From: Bdellovibrio svalbardensis
GTDB taxonomy: Bacteria > Bdellovibrionota > Bdellovibrionia > Bdellovibrionales > Bdellovibrionaceae
Length of the DNA stretch: 64,000 nucleotides
Assembly (NCBI RefSeq): GCF_029531655.1
Contig: NZ_JANRMI010000005.1
Location: forward strand, 1 to 64,000
Direction of reading: 5' to 3'
In this document: piece after piece, positions 1 to 7,720 of the stretch
How the letters are laid out: every line of letters starts with the position of its first letter
Numbering within the stretch: position 1 is the first letter of the stretch
The notes under the pieces: model-generated
Database searches by the model: none
What the model was told of the DNA's origin: nothing
What the model saw: the letters and a program-made list of their open reading frames with translations, nothing else
Translations under genes and position numbers: made by a program

Positions 1-33
1 CCCCTAGTAACTTAGCCAAAAATTTTACCAAAA

Positions 34-70
34 GGCGCTGACTTATAAAAATCAGCGCCATTTTTATTTT
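34..70 (+). terminator. Rho-independent terminator
   Basis: An 8-bp perfect stem, GGCGCTGA pairing with TCAGCGCC around a 10-nt loop, is followed by ATTTTTATTTT. It would end a plus-strand transcript entering from the left of the window. From here to about 205 I see no convincing gene. Confidence 0.8.
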
Positions 71-221
71 AACACCCCATCAACATTGGCACACATAGTG
101 CTATCTATGGGTTGAAGTATTTTTCTTCAAAGACCTTGTTTTTCAGGGAACAAATTAGCAACTTCCCGAATTAACTAAGAAAAGTCCGAAAGGGAAAACA
201 TCAACAACCAAGGGGGTACGT

Positions 222-378
222 ATGGACTTATTCAAATTTTTTGAATGCCTCAGCCACAAAGAGGCTGGCTTTTAGCATGATTCTGCAAGCAAGAGACATT
301 TTGCTTTTGGAGAATCTCAAGAAATATGGAGTACTCTCCACACCGCAAATACAACGACACCTCCACCGCGGCGGGTGA
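222..378 (+). pseudogene. Decayed 5' gene fragments (possible winged-helix, replication-relaxation-like remnant)
   Basis: Two short frames lie in tandem. The first (222-275, 17 aa, MDLFKFFECLSHKEAGF) has a very good ribosome binding site, AAGGGGG 5-6 nt before ATG. One base after its stop a second ATG (277-378) encodes 33 aa including RDILLLENLKKYGVLSTPQI, which looks like the first helices of a replication-relaxation-type winged-helix protein: a charged start, a leucine-rich helix, then 'gvLsTpQI'. That similarity is from memory and weak. The second frame is out of phase with the recombinase that follows, and its likeness to the family stops at about base 348, where serine-recombinase likeness begins in another frame. 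I read it as one side of a deletion or recombination junction. Confidence 0.4.
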
Positions 379-1792
379 ACTTGTCATGTATATGATGGCA
401 AATATCGCGGAGTTTGAAAGAAAGCAAACTGCCGAAAGGATTTCGCATTCGTTTTTAGCAAGAGCCAAACGTGGACTTTATAACGGCGGCTCGGTACCGA
501 TGGGCTATGAAATTGACCGAAACAAACCAGGAAGTCTTTCAATCATCCCCGAAGAAGCCGAGTTGGTGAAGTTGATGTTTGAAATCTTTTTGCAAGAAGA
601 AACTCTTGCGAGCACAGCCAAATATTTAAATGCCAAAGGTTACGCTCTTCCTAGAAAAGTTCGAGGCGGCGGCAGTGTTCGAGCCTCGGTATTTAAGATT
701 GATCAAGTTCACAAAGTACTTCGCAACAAGGCCTATATCGGCGTCCGAGTCTTTTCGACCAAGGGTGGCAACGAAGACGAAGTGAAGGCCGTCTGGCCCG
801 CGATCGTTGACGAAGAGACTTTCGACAGAGTGCAAGCATTACTGACGAAAAATCGTCATCGAAAAAGAACCCATCTTGATCAAAGGTATCCATTTACACT
901 TTCTGGAGTTTGTTTTTGCGCTACCTGCGGCGATCGCATGAGTGGCAAGTCTGCGCATGGAAGATCCATGAAGGTGCCTTACTATGAACACGCTTGGGCT
1001 ACAAAAAATCAGGCCTCGCTTTCCAAAAAAGTCCTGAAGTGCGAGCCTCATAGAATTTTGGCAGCCAAAATTGAGCCCATCGTGTGGCAGGAGGCAAAAT
1101 CGTTCTTAATGAGTTCCGAGACCGCCAAAGGCCTGCAAGAGGTCGCTGTTTCTTTACAACAGACTTCATCTGAAGCCCAAGAAGAGGACCATTTAAAACG
1201 GAGAATTCAAGCCCTGGGACTGCAAATCGAAACCCTCATCGAGCGAGTTTCAAGGCTACCAAAAGGAGTTAATGAAAAACCGTTTTTTGATCAGCTCGTA
1301 AAACTGCAACAAACAAAGGAAGTTGTTGAAGGTCAATTGATCCAAGAAAGTTCTAAAGTCCGATCTGATGAGGTCATATCCTATGAGGACTTTTCTAAAT
1401 TCACAGCCTCGTTAAAAGCCCTCGTCAAAAAAGCCGATGGGAATCCCGAAATCCAAAGTGAAATCATTCGAAAAATCACCCATAGAATTGAAGTCACACA
1501 GAATGGAATTAATATCAGCTTCCACGCTGGAAAATCACATTACCGAAAAGAACTGGGGTTTGTAAAAGAAGTGAAACTGCTTCAAATGGAGCGTGTCCGC
1601 TCACAAAGCCAGCCTTTACCGAAGTTTTCAGAGGAGAAGCAAGTTGCAAAGGAAGCTCTAAAAGAAAGTGGTTCGAAAAGATTGACAAATGGTGCAGTCG
1701 GCAGGACTCGAACCTGCAACCCCTTGGTTCGAAGCCAAGTGCTCTATCCATTGAACTACGACTGCAACGGAAGAACTAAACACTATCAATGA
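326..1792 (+). pseudogene. Large serine recombinase lacking its catalytic domain
   Basis: The product would be a site-specific recombinase of the large serine (resolvase/invertase) class. The frame opens at the last helix of the catalytic domain (DTSTAAGELV ... ANIAEFERKQTAERI). It continues with the 'Recombinase' domain (about residues 50-180, with GYEIDRN and NKAYIGVRVF), a zinc-ribbon region starting CFCATCGDRMSG (about 195-250) and a coiled coil (about 275-345). Roughly 110 N-terminal residues with the catalytic serine and arginines are absent, and they are not found in any frame of the 325 bases upstream. The ATG at 326 is therefore only the first Met after the break. The last 33 or so residues are translated from the antisense of a tRNA-Arg gene, so the natural C-terminus is set by the attachment site. 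Almost certainly inactive for recombination. Confidence 0.8.
1690..1765 (-). tRNA. tRNA-Arg (anticodon UCG)
   Basis: Read on the minus strand this is a full cloverleaf. A 7-bp acceptor (GCAGTCG/CGACTGC) carries discriminator A and an encoded CCA. The anticodon stem CTTGG/CCAAG holds loop CTTCGAA, giving anticodon UCG (reads CGA), and the T arm contains GGTTCGAGTCC. The recombinase reading frame runs through it on the other strand, and the tRNA 3' end faces the recombinase, the usual geometry of an element integrated at a tRNA 3' end. Confidence 0.95.
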
Positions 1793-1822
1793 CCGCCGAC
1801 AGAGGCAAGACTTAGGATTACG

Positions 1823-1870
1823 CGCCGAGCCTCAAAAGCCGTTAGAAACCCACCTTCGGTGGGATCGGCG
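1823..1870. repeat. Nested hairpin, possible terminator of the TPM gene
   Basis: An outer 6-bp helix (CGCCGA with TCGGCG) encloses an inner 6-bp hairpin CCCACC-TTC-GGTGGG. There is no clear T-run on either strand. It shares the string GAGCCTCAAAA and the ending CGTACCTT with the intergenic repeats at 22148 and 47592, so it may be a diverged member of that family. It sits just downstream of the TPM gene stop on the minus strand. Confidence 0.45.
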
Positions 1871-1874
1871 TACC

Positions 1875-2516
1875 TTAAGGACGAATCACCAGTTGGTTTT
1901 TGAGTTGGTTGTTCACTTCGGTGCGGGGGAAATGCGTCTTGAGATGGTGACCGCAGCTTTCGATGGCTTCCGTGAATCCGAAACTCCAATTGGCTTTACC
2001 TAGTTGCTCGCCGAGTTTACTGAGGACTTCGTTCCAGGTCTCTGGAGGAAGTTTGCTTGAGATGCCCTCATCGGCCAAGATCACTGCTTTTTTCTCCATG
2101 ACCGAGATAAAGATCAATATGCCAGTGCGGTCTTTGGTTTCATTCACCTTGTTGAGATAAAATTCAAGATGAGCGCGCTGATGCACCTGATCGACTTCGT
2201 CTCGCTCCGGAACCAAAACCTTTTGCACCCAATGCATTTTTGAAATGGCAAACGACAAATAATAAACGGCAACGATTAAAAAGGGCCACACATACACCCA
2301 TGGTTTCACCCAAAGCAGATCTGCATACGGAAGCTCGACGATCACAAGCATCAACAAAATGAGCAGAGTCAGAGTCAAAGGCACATGCCCCACAGTTGAG
2401 GAGCGCTGAACAATAACGGGAACGATCTCCCCGTCTGTTTTTTCCTCAGCACGGCTCACCGCCTCCGAGATCTTTTGAATGTCTTCGTCAGAAATATATC
2501 TGTGTATCCAAGCCAT
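1875..2516 (-). CDS. TPM-domain membrane protein
   Basis: A 213-residue membrane protein of the TPM (formerly DUF477, 'TPM_phosphatase') family. The N-terminal 30 residues match the family start (DEDIQKISEAVSRAEEKTDGEIVPVI). Two hydrophobic segments follow (about 45-62 and 72-92), and a soluble C-terminal half carries TKDRTGILIFISVMEKKAVILAD, typical of TPM. In the family this domain faces the periplasm or lumen; its reaction in bacteria is not settled. The start is supported by GGAGAACTT before ATG. It is the third gene of a lemA-TPM-TPM operon, 41 bp after the second TPM gene with a small hairpin between them. Confidence 0.85.
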   Translation of the reverse strand: MAWIHRYISDEDIQKISEAVSRAEEKTDGEIVPVIVQRSSTVGHVPLTLTLLILLMLVIVELPYADLLWVKPWVYVWPFLIVAVYYLSFAISKMHWVQKVLVPERDEVDQVHQRAHLEFYLNKVNETKDRTGILIFISVMEKKAVILADEGISSKLPPETWNEVLSKLGEQLGKANWSFGFTEAIESCGHHLKTHFPRTEVNNQLKNQLVIRP

Positions 2517-2526
2517 AAGTTCTCCT

Positions 2527-2545
2527 ACTCCGACGAAGTCGGAGT
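2527..2545. repeat. Dispersed hairpin ACTCCGAC-GAA-GTCGGAGT
   Basis: A perfect 8-bp stem with a GAA loop lies between the two TPM genes and is followed by GTAAG. Close relatives are at 39779-39797 (ACTCCGAC-TTT-GTCGGAGT) and 61563-61582 (ACTCCAAC-GCAA-GTTGGAGT, also followed by GTAAG). No T-run follows, so it is more likely a dispersed repeat or RNA processing/stability hairpin than a terminator. Confidence 0.6.
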
Positions 2546-2557
2546 GTAAGTCAGTCC

Positions 2558-3295
2558 CTACCAGTTGCCAGAAGCTCCGCCACCGCTAAAACCGCCGCCG
2601 CCGCCGGACCAACCTCCACCGCCGCCACTTCCGCCGAATCCTCCACCACCAAAGGTTCCGCCGCCAAAGCCACCGCCACCGCCATAAAAACGGCCGCGAC
2701 CGCCGCCGAAGCGACCCAAGATAGAAATGATGATGAGAACGAGGATGATCAACCAAGCCGGTATGCCACCGCCATCAGATTTTGAGGTACTTGCCGGCAA
2801 TTTTTCATCGGCAAATTCTTTGTCGGCCAAAGCCATGATTTCCGCAACACCGGTGTAAACACCGTCGGCAAATCTTTTTTGTCGGAACAATGGAATCACG
2901 CGATCACTGATGATGCGTTTGGCGTAGATATCAGGAATGGCACCTTCAAGGCCCTGCCCCACTTCGATGCGCATTGCACGCTCACTCATGGAGATCAAAA
3001 ACAAAATACCATTGTCTTTCTTCTTATCGCCCAATTGCCATTTATCAGTGATTTTAATTGATGCAGATTCAATGGGCTCCCCTTCGAGGGAGTTGATAAT
3101 CAAAACTTGAATTTGCGCCTTACCTCGACGATTGAAGTCAACCAGCAGTGAAGTCAAATCTTGACGAACAGAGCGAGGCAGAATTCCCACCTCGTCCATC
3201 ACAGGCCCCTCTAAGGAAGGCACCTTGAACTCTGCTTGAGCCTGAAAGCTCAAACAGAGAAATAAAGAAAGAAAGGACAGTGCAAAGTTTCGCAT
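2558..3295 (-). CDS. Secreted TPM-domain protein with Gly-rich tail (YgcG family)
   Basis: 245 residues: signal peptide (1-21, cleavage after AQA), a TPM domain (about 25-165; GILPRSVRQDLTSLLVDF, KDNGILFLISMSERAMRIEVGQGLEG), a transmembrane segment (IPAWLIILVLIIISILG, about 180-196), then about 45 residues almost entirely glycine with Phe/Trp/Ser. This is the standard YgcG-like layout: periplasmic TPM domain anchored by a C-terminal helix with a flexible glycine tail. Its ATG overlaps the lemA stop by one base (TAATG), indicating translational coupling. LemA and TPM proteins are very commonly neighbours; a joint envelope role is inferred from that linkage. Confidence 0.88.
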   Translation of the reverse strand: MRNFALSFLSLFLCLSFQAQAEFKVPSLEGPVMDEVGILPRSVRQDLTSLLVDFNRRGKAQIQVLIINSLEGEPIESASIKITDKWQLGDKKKDNGILFLISMSERAMRIEVGQGLEGAIPDIYAKRIISDRVIPLFRQKRFADGVYTGVAEIMALADKEFADEKLPASTSKSDGGGIPAWLIILVLIIISILGRFGGGRGRFYGGGGGFGGGTFGGGGFGGSGGGGGWSGGGGGFSGGGASGNW

Positions 3296-3888
3296 TAGAA
3301 TTTAACTTCTGGAGCTTTCTCTGCAGTTGCTTTTTCTTCCGGAGTCAAATCCCACTGAGGCATCTTTTCGAAATGATACATCACTGAATTTGTCCAGCTT
3401 GTCGGTGGAACCGTCACCAAGTTATTAAACTCTTTGATGGATTCAATGTATCTTTGACGAGCTACAGTGATGCGATTTTCTGTGCCTTCAAGCTGCGCCT
3501 GCAAATCACGGAAATTTTGATCCGCTTTCAAATCAGGATATTTTTCAGTAACCACCATCAAACGACCCAAAGCTTGTGACAAACCACTTTGCGCTTTTTG
3601 GTATTCTGCCAACTGCTGAGGCGTCACTTTCGAAGGATCGATATTCATTGCCGTAGCCTTCGCACGAGCTTCTGTCACTTGAGTCAAAGTGTCCTGCTCA
3701 TGTTTCGCATAGCCTTTGACCACGTTTACAAGATTTGGGATCAAGTCAGCTCGACGTTTGTATTGATTTGAGACTTCTGCAAGGGCCGCTTCTGTAGAGT
3801 TTTTAGTCTGAGGGATGGATTGAAATCCACAACCTGCCAAAAACGCCAAAGTAAGACCCACCAACATTGCTTTAGAAATGAGTTTCAT
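3295..3888 (-). CDS. lemA: LemA family lipoprotein
   Basis: A LemA-family protein of 197 residues. I start at the ATG at 3888 because GGAGGTTTTCTT lies directly before it and the result begins with a lipoprotein signal (MKLISKAMLVGLTLAFLAGC, lipobox LAGC). The frame itself could extend to 4041, but that extension has no family likeness and collides with the divergent gene. The body shows the LemA signature (NQYKRRADLIPNLVNVVKGYAKHE; GRLMVVTEKYPDLKADQNF; ITVARQRYIESIKEFNN), mostly long helices. Function is unknown in general. First gene of the lemA-TPM-TPM operon. Confidence 0.9.
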   Translation of the reverse strand: MKLISKAMLVGLTLAFLAGCGFQSIPQTKNSTEAALAEVSNQYKRRADLIPNLVNVVKGYAKHEQDTLTQVTEARAKATAMNIDPSKVTPQQLAEYQKAQSGLSQALGRLMVVTEKYPDLKADQNFRDLQAQLEGTENRITVARQRYIESIKEFNNLVTVPPTSWTNSVMYHFEKMPQWDLTPEEKATAEKAPEVKF

Positions 3889-3960
3889 AAGAAAACCTCC
3901 AGACATCTTTCTATCTAAACTCTGAGTGACGCTCAACGAAAACCGGTCTATATTAGTCGA

Positions 3961-5529
3961 ATGACACGGACAATTAAGCTTCGATACACCGAGACAGCCG
4001 GCTGCATCTTCGTTGACAAGATCGCAGGCCTCAACACGCACTCCCCAGAATATGGGCAGCGCGGCTGTGTTGAAATCTACGAAGATGAGTTGAACCGAAA
4101 GCTATTCACCGTGCATCGTCTGGATAAGGCCACTTCGGGAGCTTTAGTATTTGCCACCAGCTCTGAGTTGGCCGCTGAGTTGACCAAACTTTTTGAGCAA
4201 CATTTGGTTAACAAAAGATACCTCTTCCTTACCGATAGATCGACGAACTTGACTGAGTTCACCTATGAATCTTTTATTGAAAAAGAAAAGAATGTCTTCA
4301 TCAGTCGCAAAAACAAAGAACCTAATTCGAAGACGACATTTAAATGGATCAAATCACTAGGCCCCCATCAATTGTGGGAAGCGAATCCTCATACCGGAAA
4401 GCCGCATCAGATTCGCCTGCACGCAGAGGCCAATGGTATTCCTGTCCTCGGCGACAGCGAGCATGGTGGAAGCGACTACTTCCGTCTTTGCCTGCACTCC
4501 CTCTCTTTGAAATTCAATTTAAAGGGACAGGATATCTCTTTTGAAACAGAGGTCCCTGCGTGGGCTCGCGAATCAGATTTGAATGAGCACCCTGAAGATT
4601 TGATTCTTGCCGAGGCCTTTCATCGTCGTGAACGCATGTACAAGTTCTCTGAGCTTAAAGAGGAATCTTTGCGTTTAAGTCACCGGGAGCTCGACACTTA
4701 TCGCGTAGACCAATACGGCGAATATCTTTGGGTTTACTGGTACAAAGAATCAGACCCCACCGTGCAGGATCTTCTGCGCTTTGAGAAAGTTTCCAAAAAA
4801 TTAAATAAGAAAATTCTTATTCGTAAAATGCTCAATCGCGGCGAAGATCCGAATGCAGAAATACTTTGGAATATTGGCAACACCGCTCCTCGCTGGAACG
4901 CCAAAGAAAACGGCGTGATCTATGAGCTTCGCAGCGACACCGGCTTGTCTCCGGGTTTGTTTCTGGATCAACGTGAAAATCGTCTCTGGGTGCGAGAGCA
5001 TGCACAAGATCGTAGCGTTTTGAATCTTTTCTCTTACACGAGCGGATTCAGTGTGGTTTCAGCTTTGGCTGGCGCCCGTGAAGTTTGCACCGTCGATGTT
5101 TCGCAAAACTTTATCGACTGGAGCAAACACAATTTTGAACTGAATGGCTTAAACCCTGAAGACGAAAAATACGAGTTCTGGGTGAACGACTGCAATCTCT
5201 TCCTCAAAGGAACGATTCGCCGCAAAAGAAAGTTCGGTCTGATTATTTGTGATCCGCCTTCATTTGGCAGATCTAAAAACGGGGTCTTCTCGATCAGCAA
5301 AAACTTTGACGAGCTGATGATCAATATGATGTATTGCCTCGAGAAAAATGGCTTGCTTCTATTCTGTACGAATTATGAGAAATGGACAACCGGCGATCTT
5401 CACCTGCGCCTGGAAAAACTGAAAAGAGAATTCTCTTTCAAAATTTTGCCAGCGCCTTCACAAGGCTTGGACTTCGAGCTCCCCGACCAGGAGCCCCTTA
5501 TGAAATCCATTATCCTTCGAAAGAATTAA
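3961..5529 (+). CDS. RluA-type pseudouridine synthase fused to an RlmI-like SAM methyltransferase
   Basis: 522 residues with two RNA-modification enzymes in one chain. Residues 1-215 are an RluA-family pseudouridine synthase: HRLDKATSG (catalytic Asp about 55) and HTGKPHQIRLHAEANG (about 144-159). Residues 300-522 are a class I SAM methyltransferase related to RlmI/RlmK 23S rRNA cytosine or guanine methyltransferases: SDTGLSPGLFLDQREN, then LNLFSYTSGFSVVSALAGA (motif I) and CDPPSFG (motif IV, about 429-435). The middle part (about 220-300) resembles the linker domain found before RlmI-type methyltransferases. Likely substrate: rRNA or tRNA; which bases cannot be told. No good Shine-Dalgarno precedes the ATG. 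Divergent from lemA, with 72 bp between. Confidence 0.85.
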   Translation: MTRTIKLRYTETAGCIFVDKIAGLNTHSPEYGQRGCVEIYEDELNRKLFTVHRLDKATSGALVFATSSELAAELTKLFEQHLVNKRYLFLTDRSTNLTEFTYESFIEKEKNVFISRKNKEPNSKTTFKWIKSLGPHQLWEANPHTGKPHQIRLHAEANGIPVLGDSEHGGSDYFRLCLHSLSLKFNLKGQDISFETEVPAWARESDLNEHPEDLILAEAFHRRERMYKFSELKEESLRLSHRELDTYRVDQYGEYLWVYWYKESDPTVQDLLRFEKVSKKLNKKILIRKMLNRGEDPNAEILWNIGNTAPRWNAKENGVIYELRSDTGLSPGLFLDQRENRLWVREHAQDRSVLNLFSYTSGFSVVSALAGAREVCTVDVSQNFIDWSKHNFELNGLNPEDEKYEFWVNDCNLFLKGTIRRKRKFGLIICDPPSFGRSKNGVFSISKNFDELMINMMYCLEKNGLLLFCTNYEKWTTGDLHLRLEKLKREFSFKILPAPSQGLDFELPDQEPLMKSIILRKN

Positions 5530-5532
5530 TCC

Positions 5533-5988
5533 CTACGGATAGAAATCGTATTTTACGCGAACGCGGTTCTCACCCTGCAGTCCCATCTTAGAACCGCTAA
5601 GAAATGGTGGAACTTTTCTTTTGATTTTCTTGCGCCCCTGCGGGAAGCGCTTGTCGTTCACATAGCAATCAAAGCGTTCGTCTTTGCATAGCGCTGTGAA
5701 CTCGTCCTTTTGATTTTTAAAGACAAAGGCATCGACGGACTTCGACATGCGATTGCCCATCTCGATATCCGCGCTATCAACAACAATACCCGCCTCTTTA
5801 GCCGGAGCCGTCTTATCCCCAGAGGATTTTCCAGAATGTTCCGCGCTGCCAGCGCCAGAACCAGTGCTTCGGGCTTCTTTGTTCCCACCTTGCGAGCAAT
5901 CACAGAATGATTTCTTCAACGAAGCACAAGAAGACAACAGCAGCGAGGCCGCTAAGGCGAAAAAGATCTTGTTCATTTTCTGATTCAT
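5533..5988 (-). CDS. Small lipoprotein coupled to PTP-like phosphatase
   Basis: A 151-residue predicted lipoprotein (MNQKMNKIFFALAASLLLSSC, lipobox LSSC), not recognised as a known family. After a low-complexity Ser/Gly/Ala-rich stretch (about 30-60) comes a region with two Cys in ALCKDERFDCYVNDKRFPQG and a basic C-terminal third ending VRVKYDFYP. I start at 5988, where ATG overlaps the upstream phosphatase stop (ATGA) and GGGTGAG sits just before; an in-frame start at 6009 lies deeper inside that gene. The overlap implies co-translation with the phosphatase, so a joint role at the envelope is plausible. It converges on the RluA/methyltransferase gene with 3 bp between stops. Confidence 0.75.
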   Translation of the reverse strand: MNQKMNKIFFALAASLLLSSCASLKKSFCDCSQGGNKEARSTGSGAGSAEHSGKSSGDKTAPAKEAGIVVDSADIEMGNRMSKSVDAFVFKNQKDEFTALCKDERFDCYVNDKRFPQGRKKIKRKVPPFLSGSKMGLQGENRVRVKYDFYP

Positions 5989-6869
5989 TTTCTCACCCAT
6001 TCTGTCCAAAGCATTCCGTCCCCATTGGGATGGGCTTTGGCGTAATTATAGAATTCACGAATGAACTCTGCGCGTTCTTTTTGATAGATATATTTCCAGT
6101 TGTCTTGAGCAGGAATATCCAAGACATCGTAGTCGTTGCTCAATTCAGAATTACGTTTGACGATAGCGTCCAAAGACTCTGTTTTAGCATTGCGAAGCAT
6201 GTCGTACATGACCATAAAGGTGGTCGTACGTCCCTTCCCTGCACGGCAGTGAAAATGCACCCAGCTTTTTTCCGGTAAGGCGTGAACCGCTTCCAAAAAC
6301 CAGTCGGTCTCGCTGTCCGAAGGGCGAAGGTGATCTGTGACTGTCAGGCGAACGTATTCATAGCCACGGCTGCGCACGACACTCTCTTCGGTTTCGGTGC
6401 TTTGTACTGTCTTACCTGCGACTTTGGACCCCAGCTCGGTATCCAATAGCAACCGACGCTCTCTTTGCACGGCCTCGCCATGATTTAGATCTGCGTTGGC
6501 CCAGTCGTTGGGAGCCTGCCAAGTAACGGGTTTGTCGTTGATATAGCCATGGGATTCTTGGCGCAAATCAAACACAAACAATTTCACTTTTAATTTCTTC
6601 GCCGGCTTGGCAATTTCTTTTAAAGAATTCGGTATAAAACTCGCACTGCCCGACATATGGAGGCTGTCGTTTTTGCGATAGTTGACAGGCTTCACAGAGT
6701 CATACTTCTCATCAAATACCAGCTCTACGGGAGTCGTCGGCTGCGGCTTCGTCATAAAGAAAGCGGGCTTCGTTGAAGCATTCACTGGGTTTTCTTGAGC
6801 AGTTGGGTGGACATTTTTTTCTGCGCAGGCAATTATCAAAAGCGGCAATATCAGAATTGTTTTTTTCAT
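5985..6869 (-). CDS. PTP-like phytase / inositol phosphatase lipoprotein
   Basis: 294 residues. An N-terminal lipoprotein signal (MKKTILILPLLIIAC, Cys at 15) is followed by a cysteine-phosphatase fold. The active-site loop HCRAGKGRT fits C-x5-R (Cys near residue 207), and TVTDHLRPSD upstream (near 178) provides the general-acid Asp of the WPD-equivalent loop. These are hallmarks of protein-tyrosine-phosphatase-like phytases (PTPLP), which remove phosphates from inositol polyphosphates. A PTPLP from B. bacteriovorus has been characterised structurally, as I recall; this may be its orthologue. As a lipoprotein it would act in the periplasm or outer membrane. First gene of a two-gene unit. Confidence 0.85.
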   Translation of the reverse strand: MKKTILILPLLIIACAEKNVHPTAQENPVNASTKPAFFMTKPQPTTPVELVFDEKYDSVKPVNYRKNDSLHMSGSASFIPNSLKEIAKPAKKLKVKLFVFDLRQESHGYINDKPVTWQAPNDWANADLNHGEAVQRERRLLLDTELGSKVAGKTVQSTETEESVVRSRGYEYVRLTVTDHLRPSDSETDWFLEAVHALPEKSWVHFHCRAGKGRTTTFMVMYDMLRNAKTESLDAIVKRNSELSNDYDVLDIPAQDNWKYIYQKERAEFIREFYNYAKAHPNGDGMLWTEWVRK

Positions 6870-6942
6870 AGCAGAAACCTCTCAGAAAAGCCTAAGAGAT
6901 TTCATTCAGGAAATCTAGGATTATAATCGCGCGGACGTTTAA

Positions 6943-7018
6943 GCTAAAGCTCCGCTTGTCTAAGGCTCCGCTATGCTAAAGCTCCACTGCCTAAGGCTTC
7001 GCTATACTATAGCTCCGC
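6943..7018. repeat. Degenerate tandem repeat, 31-32 nt unit, about 2.4 copies
   Basis: GCTAAAGCTCCGCTTGTCTA at 6943 recurs as GCTAAAGCTCCACTGCCTA at about 6975, then partially as ACTATAGCTCCGC; the second part of each unit is AAGGCTYCGCTAT. The right end supplies the last codons and stop of trmH (minus strand). Apart from this, 6870-7001 holds no gene. Confidence 0.7.
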
Positions 7019-7715
7019 GATCGAACAGCTCTGTCAGCACCTTATAAGACGAATCTTGAGTGCGCATATAGTAATGAGCTCTTAGAATCGCTTGCTCTTC
7101 CTCGGTCAAAGAAGCATTTGTGCCCAAACGTTTGAGGCGGTCTTGCGAAATATGATAGAGCGCCAACGCGCCAGCCACCGAAATATTGAAGCTTTGTACG
7201 AAGCCCGACATCGGAATGATGATCGTCGCATCTGCCGCTTCGATCATTTCAGGACTGACTCCGTCTCTTTCATTGCCCAAAACCAAAGCGGTCTTTCCAC
7301 TGAAATCAATTTCGTGCAAGGGCTTTGAACGAGCATCCAAATGAGTTACAAAGATCTTATAGCCTTCGGCCTTCAAGGATTTTACGCAGTCCGTGGTCTT
7401 TTTCCACTTCTTGGTTTCCACCCACTTGTCAGCGCCCTGTGTGACCCGGTTCGATTCTTTAAATTTTTCAGAAGTTTCAATGACGTGAAAGTTGCCGAAG
7501 CCCAAGCCCTCGGCACTTCTCATAACCGCTGAGACATTCCCGCGATCATAGATACTTTCCAGAACCACAGCGGTGTCGAAATTTCTTTGCGCCACCACTT
7601 TGTCGATTTTTTGACGGCGTTCATCCGTCAACAACGGGCCGATCTTTTCTAAGACCACTTGATGATTCACCTGCAAGTGGGTGTTTACTTCAATATCAGA
7701 CCCGTATGGAAACAT
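7002..7715 (-). CDS. trmH: SpoU/TrmH family tRNA/rRNA 2'-O-methyltransferase
   Basis: 237 residues of the SPOUT class. The three family motifs are present: motif 1 ESIYDRGNVSAVMRSAEGLG (near 53-72), motif 2 TALVLGNERDGVSPEMIEAAD and motif 3 IPMSGFVQSFNISVAGALALY. The best match is TrmH, which methylates the 2'-O of G18 in tRNA using SAM, because of the C-terminal extension with EEEQAILRAHYYMRTQDS. Starts 5 bp after the acyl-CoA dehydrogenase stop, so co-transcribed with it. Its last residues (GAIV) are encoded by a tandem repeat, so the C-terminus may differ between strains. Confidence 0.9.
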   Translation of the reverse strand: MFPYGSDIEVNTHLQVNHQVVLEKIGPLLTDERRQKIDKVVAQRNFDTAVVLESIYDRGNVSAVMRSAEGLGFGNFHVIETSEKFKESNRVTQGADKWVETKKWKKTTDCVKSLKAEGYKIFVTHLDARSKPLHEIDFSGKTALVLGNERDGVSPEMIEAADATIIIPMSGFVQSFNISVAGALALYHISQDRLKRLGTNASLTEEEQAILRAHYYMRTQDSSYKVLTELFDRGAIV

Positions 7716-7720
7716 GATGC

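Noticed and set aside
207-216. AACCAAGGGG as a possible second copy of the tRNA-Arg end (att site)
   Set aside because: Ten bases match the middle of the tRNA, not its 3' end, and in the wrong orientation for an attachment repeat; more likely part of a ribosome binding site.
326-400. Programmed frameshift restoring the recombinase catalytic domain
   Set aside because: No frame upstream encodes the catalytic serine region, so a frameshift could not restore it.
2558-2710. Gly-rich coding stretch as a mobile or simple-sequence repeat
   Set aside because: It encodes the glycine tail normal for YgcG-type TPM proteins.
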